From Rhodoblastus sp963713695 (lineage in GTDB: Bacteria > Pseudomonadota > Alphaproteobacteria > Rhizobiales > Beijerinckiaceae): a stretch of DNA of 64,000 bases. The DNA is taken from the NCBI GenBank assembly GCA_963713695.1, contig CAVQMU010000006.1:186001-250000 (forward strand). The letters are read 5' to 3'. Position 1 is the stretch's first letter. Each line of letters starts with the position of its first letter. The notes under the pieces were generated by a model. It saw only the letters and a program-made list of their open reading frames with translations, was not told the DNA's origin and did no database searches. The position numbers were made by a program, and so were the translations under genes. This document shows positions 38,024-46,371 of this stretch, piece by piece.

Positions 38024-38056
38024 GTTCACATCTCGTTCATCCGCGCCGCCTAGATT
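38024..38056 (+). promoter_or_regulatory. Paired GTTCA direct repeat promoter, copy 1
   Basis: GTTCA at 38024 and 38035 (11-bp period), then CCG, then 11 bp after the second GTTCA a -10-like TAGATT. The start codon is at 38083. The same layout occurs at 42694-42726 before another tiny secreted protein. The 11-bp repeat spacing fits an OmpR/PhoB-type regulator; the regulator's identity is unknown. Confidence 0.55.
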
Positions 38057-38082
38057 GACCTTCCCCAATAGGAGGAACGCAA

Positions 38083-38310
38083 ATGAAGTCTGCAGCCAAG
38101 AAAATCCTTCTCGCCGCCGCCCTGATCGGCGCGACTTTGGCCGGCGCCGAACAGGCTGGCGCCATGCCGCTCGCGAGTGTCTCAGGCGTGTCGCAGTCCG
38201 CCCCGATCGAGCATGTTGGCTGGCGCTGCGGACCGGGCTGGCACGCCAATCCCTGGGGCCGTTGCGTTCCCAATCGTGGCGGCTGGGGCCCGCGCCGCCG
38301 CCGCTGGTGA
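38083..38310 (+). CDS. Small secreted GCG_CRPN-type protein
   Basis: 75 residues with a signal peptide (MKSAAKKILLAAALIGATLA, cut near EQAGA-MP). The mature part has WRCGPGWHANPWGRCVPNRG, the C-G-P-G-W and R-C-V-P-N hallmark of the GCG_CRPN small-protein family in alphaproteobacteria, and ends in an Arg-rich tail. The two Cys probably form a disulphide. The ribosome site is AGGAGG. It has its own promoter with GTTCA repeats and a strong terminator. Function unknown. Confidence 0.8.
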   Translation: MKSAAKKILLAAALIGATLAGAEQAGAMPLASVSGVSQSAPIEHVGWRCGPGWHANPWGRCVPNRGGWGPRRRRW

Positions 38311-38354
38311 TCATGCATTGCTGATCCTCTCGCCCCTGGCGTGAAGGAAGAGAG

Positions 38355-38386
38355 AGCCGGCGTCGACCCCGCGACGCCGGCTTTTT
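38355..38386. terminator. Rho-independent terminator
   Basis: 11-bp perfect stem AGCCGGCGTCG/CGACGCCGGCT with loop ACCCCG, followed by TTTTT. It ends the small secreted protein transcript and abuts the convergent FAD oxidoreductase stop. Confidence 0.9.
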
Positions 38387-39627
38387 CATGCGAAGCGCTC
38401 GATCCCGAAAGGCTTCGGATCGGCGAAGGGCGTTTCGCCTGTCATCATTTCCGCCAGCAGGCGGCCGGAGACGGCGGCAAGCGTCAGCCCGTGGTGCTGA
38501 TGGCCGAAATTGAACCACAGCCCCTTGTGGCGCGGCGCCGAGCCGATCACCGGCAGCATGTCAGGCAAGCAGGGCCGGCAGCCCATCCAGGGTTTCGGGT
38601 CGAGCCGCCCCGCCAGCGGGAACAATTTTTTCGCCCAAACCTCGCTGGCGTCGATCTGCGTATAATCGGGAGCGGCGTCACGGCGGGCGAATTCCGCCCC
38701 GGTCGTCAATCGGATCCCCCTGGCCATGGGCGCCAGCAAAAAGCCATTGTCGGCGTCGAGCGCGGGATGGGCGAGCGAGGCGCCCTCGGCGGGCGCGAAA
38801 TGCATGTGATAGCCGCGCTTGACCGCCAAGGGCGCGCGATAGCCGAGCGGGACGAGCGCCAGGTCCGACCAGGGGCCGAGGCAGATGACGACCTCGCGCG
38901 CCAGCACGGGCCCTTGCTCCGTCTCGACGCCGTAGCCTTCGAACGCAGGCCGCAACGTCCCCGCATCACCGTGCAAAAAAATCCCGCCACGCTGCTCGAA
39001 CAGTTTTTCGTAAGCCCTCGTCAGGGCGAGCGGATCGGAAAGCGAAGCGGGGTCAAGATAGTGAACGGCGCCATACACGCCGCTCAGGCAAGGCTCTACC
39101 TTGTTCAGCGCGGCGGAATCGTAAAAGGCGGTCTTGAGCCCGAAAGGCTCGATCCTCTTCGCCGCCTCGCGCCCCGCTGCAAAAGTCTTTTCGCTGCGGA
39201 AAAGCTTGAGCCAGCCGGTTTTCCGCAGCAGCCCCGGCACGCCGGCCTCGGCCATCAGCCTTTCGTGCTCGCTCAGGCAGGCCTCGACCAGCGGCAGCGC
39301 GGCCATCGCGTGCGCGTAAGCCCGCTGCGGTTCGCTCTCCCACCAGTAACGGGCGAGCCAGGGCGCGAAATGCGGCAGGTCGGCGAGCTGGTAACGCGCT
39401 TCATTGGCGCTGTTGAAGGCGTATTTCGCCAGCGCAGAAAAATCGCGCGGGAAAAGATAGGGAAAGACGGAGGCGCGTTCGATCAGCCCGGCATTGCCGT
39501 AGGATGTCTCCTCGCCGGGCCCGCGCCGGTCGATCAGCAGGACGCTCCGGCCTCGCGCCTGGATTTGCAAGGCCGTGGCCGTTCCGACAATGCCGGCGCC
39601 TAGAACAGCCACGTCCGTCTTCCGCAT
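38386..39627 (-). CDS. FAD-dependent oxidoreductase, D-amino acid dehydrogenase-like
   Basis: 413 residues from MRKTDVAVLGAGIVGTATAL (dinucleotide-binding GxGxxG at residues 9-14). The DAO fold continues with LLIDRRGPGEETSYGNAGLI and VVICLGPWSDLALVPLG, and ends with WMGCRPCLPDMLPVIG and the C-terminal FAD contact FNFGHQHHGLTLAAVSG. The closest well-known type is DadA, which oxidises D-amino acids to keto acids and feeds electrons to the respiratory chain. The substrate is not proven. The start was picked where family similarity begins; the frame extends upstream without it. Confidence 0.85.
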   Translation of the reverse strand: MRKTDVAVLGAGIVGTATALQIQARGRSVLLIDRRGPGEETSYGNAGLIERASVFPYLFPRDFSALAKYAFNSANEARYQLADLPHFAPWLARYWWESEPQRAYAHAMAALPLVEACLSEHERLMAEAGVPGLLRKTGWLKLFRSEKTFAAGREAAKRIEPFGLKTAFYDSAALNKVEPCLSGVYGAVHYLDPASLSDPLALTRAYEKLFEQRGGIFLHGDAGTLRPAFEGYGVETEQGPVLAREVVICLGPWSDLALVPLGYRAPLAVKRGYHMHFAPAEGASLAHPALDADNGFLLAPMARGIRLTTGAEFARRDAAPDYTQIDASEVWAKKLFPLAGRLDPKPWMGCRPCLPDMLPVIGSAPRHKGLWFNFGHQHHGLTLAAVSGRLLAEMMTGETPFADPKPFGIERFA

Positions 39628-39746
39628 TTCGCATCCCCTCGGCCGAGCAAGCCCTGCAACTTGGGCGCCAGCCTTGCCTTCATATGGACGCGGGGACTGC
39701 GATCCTGTAGGACCGGGTCTAGACTTTTCTCCCTGGAAACTGGCCC

Positions 39747-40460
39747 ATGCGCCCGCTGAAAATCGCTCCCTCCATCCTTTCCGCCGACTTTTCAAAGCTC
39801 GGCGAGGAAATCCGCGCCATTGTCGCGGCCGGCGCCGATGTCGTGCATGTCGACGTCATGGATGGGCATTTTGTGCCCAACATCACCATCGGCCCAGATG
39901 TGGTGAAGGCCTTGCGCGGCACAACCGACAAGATCTTCGACGTGCATCTGATGATCTCGCCGGCCGATCCCTATCTGGAGGCCTTCGCAAAAGCCGGCGC
40001 CGACATCATCACTGTCCACGCCGAGGCCGGCCCGCATCTGCACCGCTCTCTCCAGGCGATCCGCGCCCTGGGCAAAAAAGCCGGCGTATCCCTCAATCCC
40101 GCAACGCCGGAAAACGTGCTCGACTATGTGCTCGACGATATCGACCTGATCCTCGTCATGACCGTCAATCCGGGTTTCGGCGGCCAGAAATTCATTCCGT
40201 CGGGTCTTGAAAAACTGCGCCGGATCAAAGCGATGATCGGCGATCGTCCTATTGATCTCGAAGTCGACGGCGGCGTCACCCCGGAGAACGCCATGGACAT
40301 TGTCGCCGCCGGCGCCAACTGGCTGGTCGCAGGCTCCGCCGTGTTCAAGGGCGGCCCGGATCACTACAGGAAGAATATCGACGCTATCCGCCTGTCCGCG
40401 CAGCTTGCGCGGGGGAAGTGGCGTAGCCGCCAGGCTGCTGCTTCCCTTCTCACCACATGA
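39747..40460 (+). CDS. rpe: Ribulose-phosphate 3-epimerase
   Basis: 237 residues, TIM barrel. Metal and catalytic motifs: IAPSILSADFSKLGEE, HVDVMDGHFVPNITIG, DVHLMI, LVMTVNPGFGGQKFI, LEVDGGVTPEN and AGSAVFKG. It interconverts ribulose-5-P and xylulose-5-P in the pentose phosphate or Calvin cycle. The C-terminal ~17 residues (GKWRSRQAAASLLTT) extend a little past the usual family end. It is 24 bp upstream of purB on the same strand and divergent from the oxidoreductase. Confidence 0.95.
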   Translation: MRPLKIAPSILSADFSKLGEEIRAIVAAGADVVHVDVMDGHFVPNITIGPDVVKALRGTTDKIFDVHLMISPADPYLEAFAKAGADIITVHAEAGPHLHRSLQAIRALGKKAGVSLNPATPENVLDYVLDDIDLILVMTVNPGFGGQKFIPSGLEKLRRIKAMIGDRPIDLEVDGGVTPENAMDIVAAGANWLVAGSAVFKGGPDHYRKNIDAIRLSAQLARGKWRSRQAAASLLTT

Positions 40461-40484
40461 CCGACACGTTCTGAAAGAGACCCT

Positions 40485-41794
40485 ATGATCCCCCGCTATT
40501 CCCGTCCCGAAATGGTTTCCATCTGGGAGCCGCAGACCCGTTTCAAGATCTGGTTCGAGATCGAGGCCCATGCCTGCGACGCCCTCGCCGAAATCGGCGT
40601 CATTCCCAAGGAGAGCGCCAAGAATATCTGGGAAAAGGCCGGCAAGGTCACGTTCGACGTCGATCGCATCGACGAGATCGAGCGCGTGACCAAGCATGAC
40701 GTCATCGCCTTCCTGACCCATCTCGCCGAGTTCATCGGGCCGGATTCGCGCTTCGTCCACCAGGGCATGACCTCGTCGGACGTGCTCGACACCTGCCTGT
40801 CGGTACAGATGACCCGCGCCGCCGACATTCTCATCGCCGATGTCGACGCCTTGCTGGCCGCGATCAAGCGCCGAGCCTTCGAGCACAAGCTGACTCCGAC
40901 CATCGGCCGCTCGCACGGCATCCATGCGGAACCCGTCACTTTCGGTTTGAAATTGGCCGAGGCCTATGCCGAATTCACCCGCTGCCGTTCGCGGCTGGTG
41001 GATGCCCGCGAGGAAATCGCCACCTGCGCCATATCAGGCGCGGTCGGCACTTTCGCCAATATCGACCCGCGCGTCGAAGAGCATGTCGCGGCAAAGATGG
41101 GGCTGAAGCCGGAGCCGGTCTCGACCCAGGTCATCCCGCGCGACCGCCACGCCATGTTCTTCGCCACGCTTGGCGTCGTCGCCTCCTGCATCGAGCGGCT
41201 CGCCATCGAAATCCGCCACCTGCAGCGCACGGAAGTGCTGGAAGCCGAGGAATTCTTCTCGGAGGGCCAGAAGGGCTCCTCCGCCATGCCGCACAAGCGC
41301 AATCCCGTCCTGACCGAAAACCTCACGGGACTCGCGCGCCTCGTGCGCGGCATGGCGATCCCGGCGCATGGAGAATGTGGCGCTGTGGCACGAGCGCGAC
41401 ATTTCGCATTCCTCCGTCGAGCGCATGATCGGCCCCGACGCCACGGTGACGCTCGATTTCGCGCTGGCGCGCCTGACCAATGTCATCGACAAGCTGCTGG
41501 TCTATCCGCAGAACATGCAGAAGAATCTCGACCTGCTCGGCGGCCTCGTCCATTCGCAGCGCGTGCTGCTGGCGCTGACGCAAAAGGGCGCCTCGCGCGA
41601 GGACGCCTATAAATTCGTGCAGCGCAACGCCATGCCGGTCTGGCGCGGCGAAGGCGACTTCCTCGACCTTCTCGAAGAAGGATCCGGACGTCAAGCAGCT
41701 GATGAGCGATGCCGAACTCGAAGAAAAATTCGACCTCGGCTACCACCTCAAGCACGTCGACACGATTTTTGCGCGCGTCTTCGGCTCCGCCTGA
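40485..41794 (+). CDS. purB: Adenylosuccinate lyase (two frame breaks)
   Basis: Corrected length ~435 residues, the family norm. Signature strings: FVHQGMTSSDVLDTCL, TIGRSHGIHAEPVTFG and the catalytic loop GSSAMPHKRNP. Near 41,360 the frame shifts by one extra base (CCGGCGCATGG; removing the C gives PAMENVALWHERDISHSSVER). Near 41,675 a second extra base (CTCGAAGAAG) is needed to reach DLLKKDPDVKQLMSD and the C-terminus FARVFGSA. It acts twice in purine synthesis (SAICAR and adenylosuccinate cleavage). An essential gene with two breaks argues for sequence error. Confidence 0.93.
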
Positions 41795-41848
41795 TCGAGG
41801 CGTTGAACAGGGCGATTCCGGTTTTTGCCGGGATCGCCCAGGACGACA

Positions 41849-42400
41849 TCAGGCCGCGACGGACAGCACCCGCTCCGACTGGATGCGATGGCCGCGGTTC
41901 ATCAGTGCGTCCGAAAACCGGCCGGTTCGGTCGACGCGCCCGCAGGTCAATATTCCCGCCTTGAACTGGTCGAAGCTCTCCTTGACGCTGCTGACCGCGA
42001 AATCGAGCGAATGAATCGCCCTGTCGCGGTTGGTCTCGTCGGCGGCTTCTGCAAGCCTGAGCATGTCGAAGGCGGTCGCGGTCGCATGGACGCAACCGTT
42101 CAATTGCGGACCGAGCGCCGGGAAGTAGATTCCGACCAGGATTTTCAGATCGACGATATGGCGGTTGATCGCCGCAATGTCGCGCGAATTGTTCTGGTTG
42201 ACGACAGTTCGGCTCATCTCGTAATGCGCGCGGAAATAGTTGCACAGGTCGAGATAGGTCTCCTCGGCCTTGTGATAGAGTTCTTCGGATTTTTTGCTTC
42301 GCAGCCACAAGCGTTCCCTCGAAATGCTTATGGCGTAAGTGACCAATGCGGAGCTGGCCACGACGAGTATTCCCAGTAGAAAGATCGAAGCGAGATTCAT
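41849..42400 (-). CDS. Hypothetical membrane-anchored protein
   Basis: 183 residues with one N-terminal transmembrane helix (SIFLLGILVVASSALVTYAI, residues 5-24), then a helical cytoplasmic or periplasmic part with coiled-coil character (RLWLRSKKSEELYHKAEETY and RAIHSLDFAVSSVKESFDQF). No catalytic motif is seen and I recognise no family. It is convergent with purB, with 54 bp between stops. Confidence 0.6.
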   Translation of the reverse strand: MNLASIFLLGILVVASSALVTYAISISRERLWLRSKKSEELYHKAEETYLDLCNYFRAHYEMSRTVVNQNNSRDIAAINRHIVDLKILVGIYFPALGPQLNGCVHATATAFDMLRLAEAADETNRDRAIHSLDFAVSSVKESFDQFKAGILTCGRVDRTGRFSDALMNRGHRIQSERVLSVAA

Positions 42401-42775
42401 TGGACGCCCCTAAGCGGATGAGTACAAGTAATTTCAACGAACTAATATAAACAAGCGTTAATGCTTAATTTTCACCAAGAACATGGTTAATAATGCGTAT
42501 CAGTGCTGCTTACGTGCGTAAGCTAAACCAACACTCGCTTGCTTTTACACGTTAATAGTTGTGGCATCTTGATCTTGGCTGCAGGTTTTCTTTATCGCCC
42601 CAAGCCGCCGGGCGATACGCGGCAAAACAGCGCGAAATTCCGCTGGAAAGCCGAAAACGGAAACTCCGGGAGTTAACGACGCCACGCGCCAAGGTTCAGC
42701 TCACGTTCATCCGCCGGGCTGATACTGCCCAAATCCGGCGCCGATTTTTCTCATGGCCGGAACATGGAGTAGCCA
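42401..42775. other. 375-bp AT-rich spacer
   Basis: 42,420-42,560 is far more AT-rich than the surrounding genome and holds no convincing gene. The right part carries the GTTCA-repeat promoter and GGAG ribosome site of the His-rich peptide gene at 42776. Confidence 0.5.
42694..42726 (+). promoter_or_regulatory. Paired GTTCA direct repeat promoter, copy 2
   Basis: GTTCA at 42694 and 42705 (11-bp period), then CCG, and GATACT as a -10-like box 11 bp after the second GTTCA. The spacing of all elements equals that at 38024-38056. The promoter precedes the His-rich secreted peptide (ATG 42776). Confidence 0.55.
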
Positions 42776-42910
42776 ATGCTCAAGTCTCTTCTCGCCGCCG
42801 CCATGCTCGTGGCCACGCTGGCCGCATCCGTCGCCCCCGCCTCGGCCTGGGGCTATCACCACCGTCATCATGGCTGCTGGCATTGCGGCCACCATCACCA
42901 TCACAGGTGA
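42776..42910 (+). CDS. 44-residue secreted His-rich peptide
   Basis: The signal peptide (MLKSLLAAAMLVATLAASVA, cut near PASA-WG) is followed by a mature peptide of about 20 residues, WGYHHRHHGCWHCGHHHHHR. It contains nine His and a C-W-H-C pair, a composition that should bind Ni, Zn or Cu. A GGAG ribosome site lies upstream. It has its own GTTCA-repeat promoter and is convergent with kdsA. Too short for routine gene calling. Role unknown; metal buffering in the periplasm is my inference, supported loosely by the nearby copper operon. Confidence 0.72.
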   Translation: MLKSLLAAAMLVATLAASVAPASAWGYHHRHHGCWHCGHHHHHR

Positions 42911-42965
42911 TAGCGACACGATGCGGCGGCGAACGTTTCGCCGCCGTATGCAACTCGGGGCGCGG

Positions 42966-43823
42966 TTAATGCCCCTTGGCTAGCCGGTCGAAGGCCATCA
43001 GCCGGGCGAGCAGGTCTTCCATTTCGGCGAGAGGAACCATGTTCGGCCCATCTGAAAAGGCCTCGTCCGGCCGGTCATGCGTCTCGATGAAAAGACCGGC
43101 GACCCCGACCGCAATGGCCGCGCGCGCCAGGACGGGGACGAATTCGCGCTGGCCGCCGGAGGCCGTTCCCTGCCCGCCCGGTTGCTGCACGGAATGGGTG
43201 GCGTCGAAAATCACGGGAGCGCCGATCTGGTCCGCCATGATCGGCAGGCCGCGAAAATCGGTGACCAGCGTATTATAGCCGAAGGATGCGCCGCGTTCGG
43301 TCACCATGACCCTCGCGTTGCCCGCATCGACGATCTTCGCCGCCACATTCTTCATGTCCCAGGGCGCCAGAAACTGCCCCTTCTTGACGTTGACCGGCTT
43401 GCCGGTCGCCGCGGCCGCCAGCAGCAGGTCCGTCTGGCGGCAAAGAAAGGCCGGTATCTGCAAGAGGTCGACGGTATCGGCGACGACCGCGCAATGCTCT
43501 TTCTCATGCACGTCGGTGACTACGGGCAGACCGAATTTTTCCTTGATCTCGCGAAAGATTTTCAGCGCCGCATCAAGGCCGATGCCGCGCCGCCCGGCGG
43601 CCGAGGTGCGATTGGCCTTGTCGAATGAGGATTTGTAGACGAGGCCGATGCCGAGCTTTTCGCAGAGAGCGCCGAGTTTTTCCGCCATGAACAGCGCATG
43701 ATCGCGGCTTTCCATGGCGCAGGGGCCGGCGATCAGGGCGAACGGCAGATCATTGCCGAAACGCGCGGCGCGCGCGCCCTCGCCGACCGTCACCACTCCA
43801 TCCGCCTTGCGCGCTTCCGACAT
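42966..43823 (-). CDS. kdsA: 3-deoxy-8-phosphooctulonate synthase
   Basis: 285 residues from MSEARKADGVV. KdsA motifs: ALIAGPCAMESRDHAL, YKSSFDKANRTS, LPVVTDVHEKEHC, LQIPAFLCRQTDLL, VKKGQFLAPWDMKN, and FDATHSVQQPGGQG with FIETHDRPDEAFSDGPNM. It condenses PEP with arabinose-5-P to Kdo-8-P for lipopolysaccharide. Conserved metal-type Cys and His are present (AGPC region, Cys in FLCRQ). It follows the VOC gene by 11 bp on the same strand. Confidence 0.96.
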   Translation of the reverse strand: MSEARKADGVVTVGEGARAARFGNDLPFALIAGPCAMESRDHALFMAEKLGALCEKLGIGLVYKSSFDKANRTSAAGRRGIGLDAALKIFREIKEKFGLPVVTDVHEKEHCAVVADTVDLLQIPAFLCRQTDLLLAAAATGKPVNVKKGQFLAPWDMKNVAAKIVDAGNARVMVTERGASFGYNTLVTDFRGLPIMADQIGAPVIFDATHSVQQPGGQGTASGGQREFVPVLARAAIAVGVAGLFIETHDRPDEAFSDGPNMVPLAEMEDLLARLMAFDRLAKGH

Positions 43824-43834
43824 GCAGTTTCCCT

Positions 43835-44509
43835 TCATTCCCGTTCAAAACCCACGAGGACGCCGCATTTTTCAACGCCGCGCATTTCGCCGGGAGCGAC
43901 GACAAGCCCTCCGGGCGCAGACCTCGTCCCGACGCCTTGCGATTGCAGATAGTTTTCGGTCTTGCCGGGATCGGCGACGCCGAACGACACTCCCGCGACG
44001 CGAAAGCCGAGCCCTGCCGCAGGCGCAGAGCCATATCTGAAGGCGAAAGCCGCGGGCGTCAGCACATCGAGCCTTGCGCCGTCGAGGCCGATTTCAAGGC
44101 CAGCGGACGTCGCCAGCATTTCCCGCCGCCCCGTGATTTTCGAAAGGATTTCGGCATAATCAGCCGGGTCGTCCGCGACCGCCGCAATGCGTTTCAGGCT
44201 CAGCGCGCCATTGGGGTGAGCCGCCCCGCCCGACTTGCGCGCCGCCGCAAGCGCAAACATGCAGGCCATTCCCTCGAAAGACTGGGGGCGCGCGGTCAAA
44301 TGCGCGTCGGCGTCGCCGGACAAGCCAAGCAACGTCGCGCCGCCCGCCACTTCCGCGCCGGGATCGTCATGCCCGGCGAAATCGAGGGTGACGCCGTCCG
44401 CGAGCGCAATGGCGCCCTTCTCCGGGCTGAAGCCAAGCCGCGCCCAGCCAGCGGCCATTTCGGCTTTTCCGGCGGCGGCAAAGGCAAGGGCGACGATTTT
44501 CCGCGACAT
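43835..44509 (-). CDS. VOC/glyoxalase-like protein
   Basis: 224 residues. The N-terminal half has GWARLGFSPEKGAIALADG and the internal LKRIAAVADDPADYAEILSKITG, resembling the two-module Glyoxalase_3-like VOC proteins. The C-terminal half ends GKTENYLQSQGVGTRSAPGG with VVAPGEMRGV. The metal ligands are not clear enough to assign dioxygenase or lyase activity. It lies directly upstream of kdsA, a linkage common in Hyphomicrobiales. Confidence 0.7.
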   Translation of the reverse strand: MSRKIVALAFAAAGKAEMAAGWARLGFSPEKGAIALADGVTLDFAGHDDPGAEVAGGATLLGLSGDADAHLTARPQSFEGMACMFALAAARKSGGAAHPNGALSLKRIAAVADDPADYAEILSKITGRREMLATSAGLEIGLDGARLDVLTPAAFAFRYGSAPAAGLGFRVAGVSFGVADPGKTENYLQSQGVGTRSAPGGLVVAPGEMRGVEKCGVLVGFERE

Positions 44510-44581
44510 GGGTTCTGTAAAGGGTGGGAGGCGTTCCCCGCCTTATCGGCGATGCCGGACGCCGCCGCAAGGGGCGCCGCG

Positions 44582-45466
44582 TCAGGGTGGCGGCGTGACG
44601 CCGAGCGCCGCCGTGACGGCGAGAACGACGACGCCCAGCGTCAGTTCCAGCGTCACGCTCATTCGCAGCGCCGGCGCGCGCGCCGGCAGCGCCGGCATGG
44701 CCACGAATGGATTGAACAAAGCGAGTCCCAGCATCGAGGCGAACAACGCCGCTTTCATCGCCAGCAGCTGTCCGTACTCGCTGCCGAGCAGCCTGCCAAA
44801 GGCGCCGCCGACCCGGAAACCGGCATTGGCCAAGCCGCTGACGAAAAGCAGCATCACCGCGGCGAGGGCCAACCGGGAATAGCGCGCCAGCAGCGAGCAA
44901 GTCGCTTCGCGCGCGTCCGCCGCGAAATCGCTTTGTTCGACAAGCGCCAGCAGCAGCGGCGGCAATCCGCCAAGCCATGCGGCGGCGGCCAGCACGTGGA
45001 TGCAATAGACCAGGATCATCGCGCCGCCGCGAAAACCCGCGCCGCCTTGCGCCGCATGACCGAGCCAGGCCTGGTCGACCAGCAACAGGGCCCCGATGGC
45101 GGCCATGGCCATGCAAAGCGCCCGCCCCCTCAAGGGAAGAGCGAGCAGGCCCGCCGCCAGCAGCCCGAGCCGCAAGGCGGCAAATGGCCCGAAGGGCGTC
45201 TGCAGGAAAAAGACGCCCAGCGCATCGCTATCAACCACGCCCTCCGTCATGTTGAGCAGCATGGCGGCCAGCCAGGCGAGTCCGGACAGGGCCGCCACCA
45301 TCGCCGCTAGACGCAGCAGAACCATCGAGGCGCGAAAGCTTCGGGGCCAGCCGCCCTCGCCCAGCGCCAGCCAGAACAGCGAAGTTCCGAACAGCGCAAA
45401 GACCGCCGCGAAATGCAGCCAGCGGGCGACGACAAGCGCCTGTGGCGCCGCGTCCGTGGTCAGCAT
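44582..45466 (-). CDS. copD: CopD family copper-resistance membrane protein
   Basis: 294 residues, about eight membrane helices. The CopD core is recognisable in LVYCIHVLAAAAWLGGLPPL and in SRLALAAVMLLFVSGLANAG followed by LLGSEYGQLLAMKAALFASM, which place His and Met near the membrane surface. It starts within the copC stop (TAATG). CopD is thought to move copper across the inner membrane together with periplasmic CopC. Confidence 0.88.
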   Translation of the reverse strand: MLTTDAAPQALVVARWLHFAAVFALFGTSLFWLALGEGGWPRSFRASMVLLRLAAMVAALSGLAWLAAMLLNMTEGVVDSDALGVFFLQTPFGPFAALRLGLLAAGLLALPLRGRALCMAMAAIGALLLVDQAWLGHAAQGGAGFRGGAMILVYCIHVLAAAAWLGGLPPLLLALVEQSDFAADAREATCSLLARYSRLALAAVMLLFVSGLANAGFRVGGAFGRLLGSEYGQLLAMKAALFASMLGLALFNPFVAMPALPARAPALRMSVTLELTLGVVVLAVTAALGVTPPP

Positions 45467-45840
45467 TACGGCTCAACCGTGAACTTGTAGCTTCCAGAGG
45501 TGCGATGCGTGTCGACAGACACCACATGCCAGCGGACAACATAGACGCCCGGCTTCAGCGCTTGCCCGAGCCGGACATGCAGGACATTGGGCTTGTCAGG
45601 ATCGAGCGTCGCCTTGCCCGCGGCAACGGCGCCGCCTTCCGCCGACGCGATCTCCACGCCGGAAAAGCCCGCCGCGACGCCTTCCGAAAAACTCAGTTCG
45701 AGTTCGGACGGACCGCCCGAAACACGGCTGCCGACGGCGGGAACGGCATGGTTCAGCCGGGCATGCGCAAGGGCGTCAGGCGCCGCCATGGCGATGCCGA
45801 AGATCGCCAATATGAAAAAGCGGAATTGAGACATGCCCAC
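45466..45840 (-). CDS. copC: CopC family periplasmic copper-binding protein
   Basis: 124 residues. The signal peptide (SQFRFFILAIFGIAMAAPDA) is cut before HARLNHAVPAVGS, exposing the N-terminal His that forms the Cu(II) brace. The beta-sandwich strands continue with LELSFSEGVAAGF, and a second conserved histidine block is at VVRWHVVSVDTHRTSGSYKF. Overlap with copD couples translation. Start at 45840 (MGMSQ) or 45834 (MSQ). Confidence 0.92.
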   Translation of the reverse strand: MGMSQFRFFILAIFGIAMAAPDALAHARLNHAVPAVGSRVSGGPSELELSFSEGVAAGFSGVEIASAEGGAVAAGKATLDPDKPNVLHVRLGQALKPGVYVVRWHVVSVDTHRTSGSYKFTVEP

Positions 45841-45891
45841 CCTCTGAAATGGACCGCGCGGCGCCCGCCTTGCCGAAAGCCGCGCCGCCGA

Positions 45892-46371
45892 TCAATGCCC
45901 CAGCAGCGGCGCCACGGCGGCTTCCAGCGCCTGCTCGGACAAGCCGTGCTCGCCTCCATGAATTTCGCCCTGTATCCGGCCCTCGCGATCGATAATGTAG
46001 GCGGCCGGCAGACCGCTGGGCGTACCGAACGAATTCACGCTGGCTTCCCGCGCCATGGCGGAAGGGTAGGACATGCGCGCCGCCATCGCCGCCGCCTTGT
46101 CGCGGTCGCCGAGAAAGTCCTGGTTGACGCCGATCATGTCGACGCCCTTGCCGTGGAAACGGCTGTAGAAAGCGTTGACCGCCGATATGTCCAACCGGCA
46201 GCCGGGGCACCAGTTCGCCCAGAAATTGACGATTACGACATGGCCGCGATGGCTGGCGAGGCTGACCGCGCCGCCGTGCAGGCCCGGACCGGAAAAGTCC
46301 GCGCTTTGCGCCGCGGTCGGCGCGGCGGCCGTCAATGCCACGACGGCGAGGATGAGGACCTTAGAAAGCAT
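45892..46371 (-). CDS. Periplasmic TlpA/ResA-like thioredoxin
   Basis: 159 residues, signal peptide (MLSKVLILAVVALTAAAPTA), then a thioredoxin fold with active site NFWANWCPGCRLDISAVNAF (CPGC), the TlpA-specific insertion MIGVNQDFLGDRDKA and the cis-Pro region SGLPAAYIIDREGRI. It probably reduces disulphides or delivers redox equivalents to a copper protein. Its ATG lies 11 bp inside the end of the upstream outer-membrane protein gene, and copC follows 51 bp later. Confidence 0.85.
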   Translation of the reverse strand: MLSKVLILAVVALTAAAPTAAQSADFSGPGLHGGAVSLASHRGHVVIVNFWANWCPGCRLDISAVNAFYSRFHGKGVDMIGVNQDFLGDRDKAAAMAARMSYPSAMAREASVNSFGTPSGLPAAYIIDREGRIQGEIHGGEHGLSEQALEAAVAPLLGH

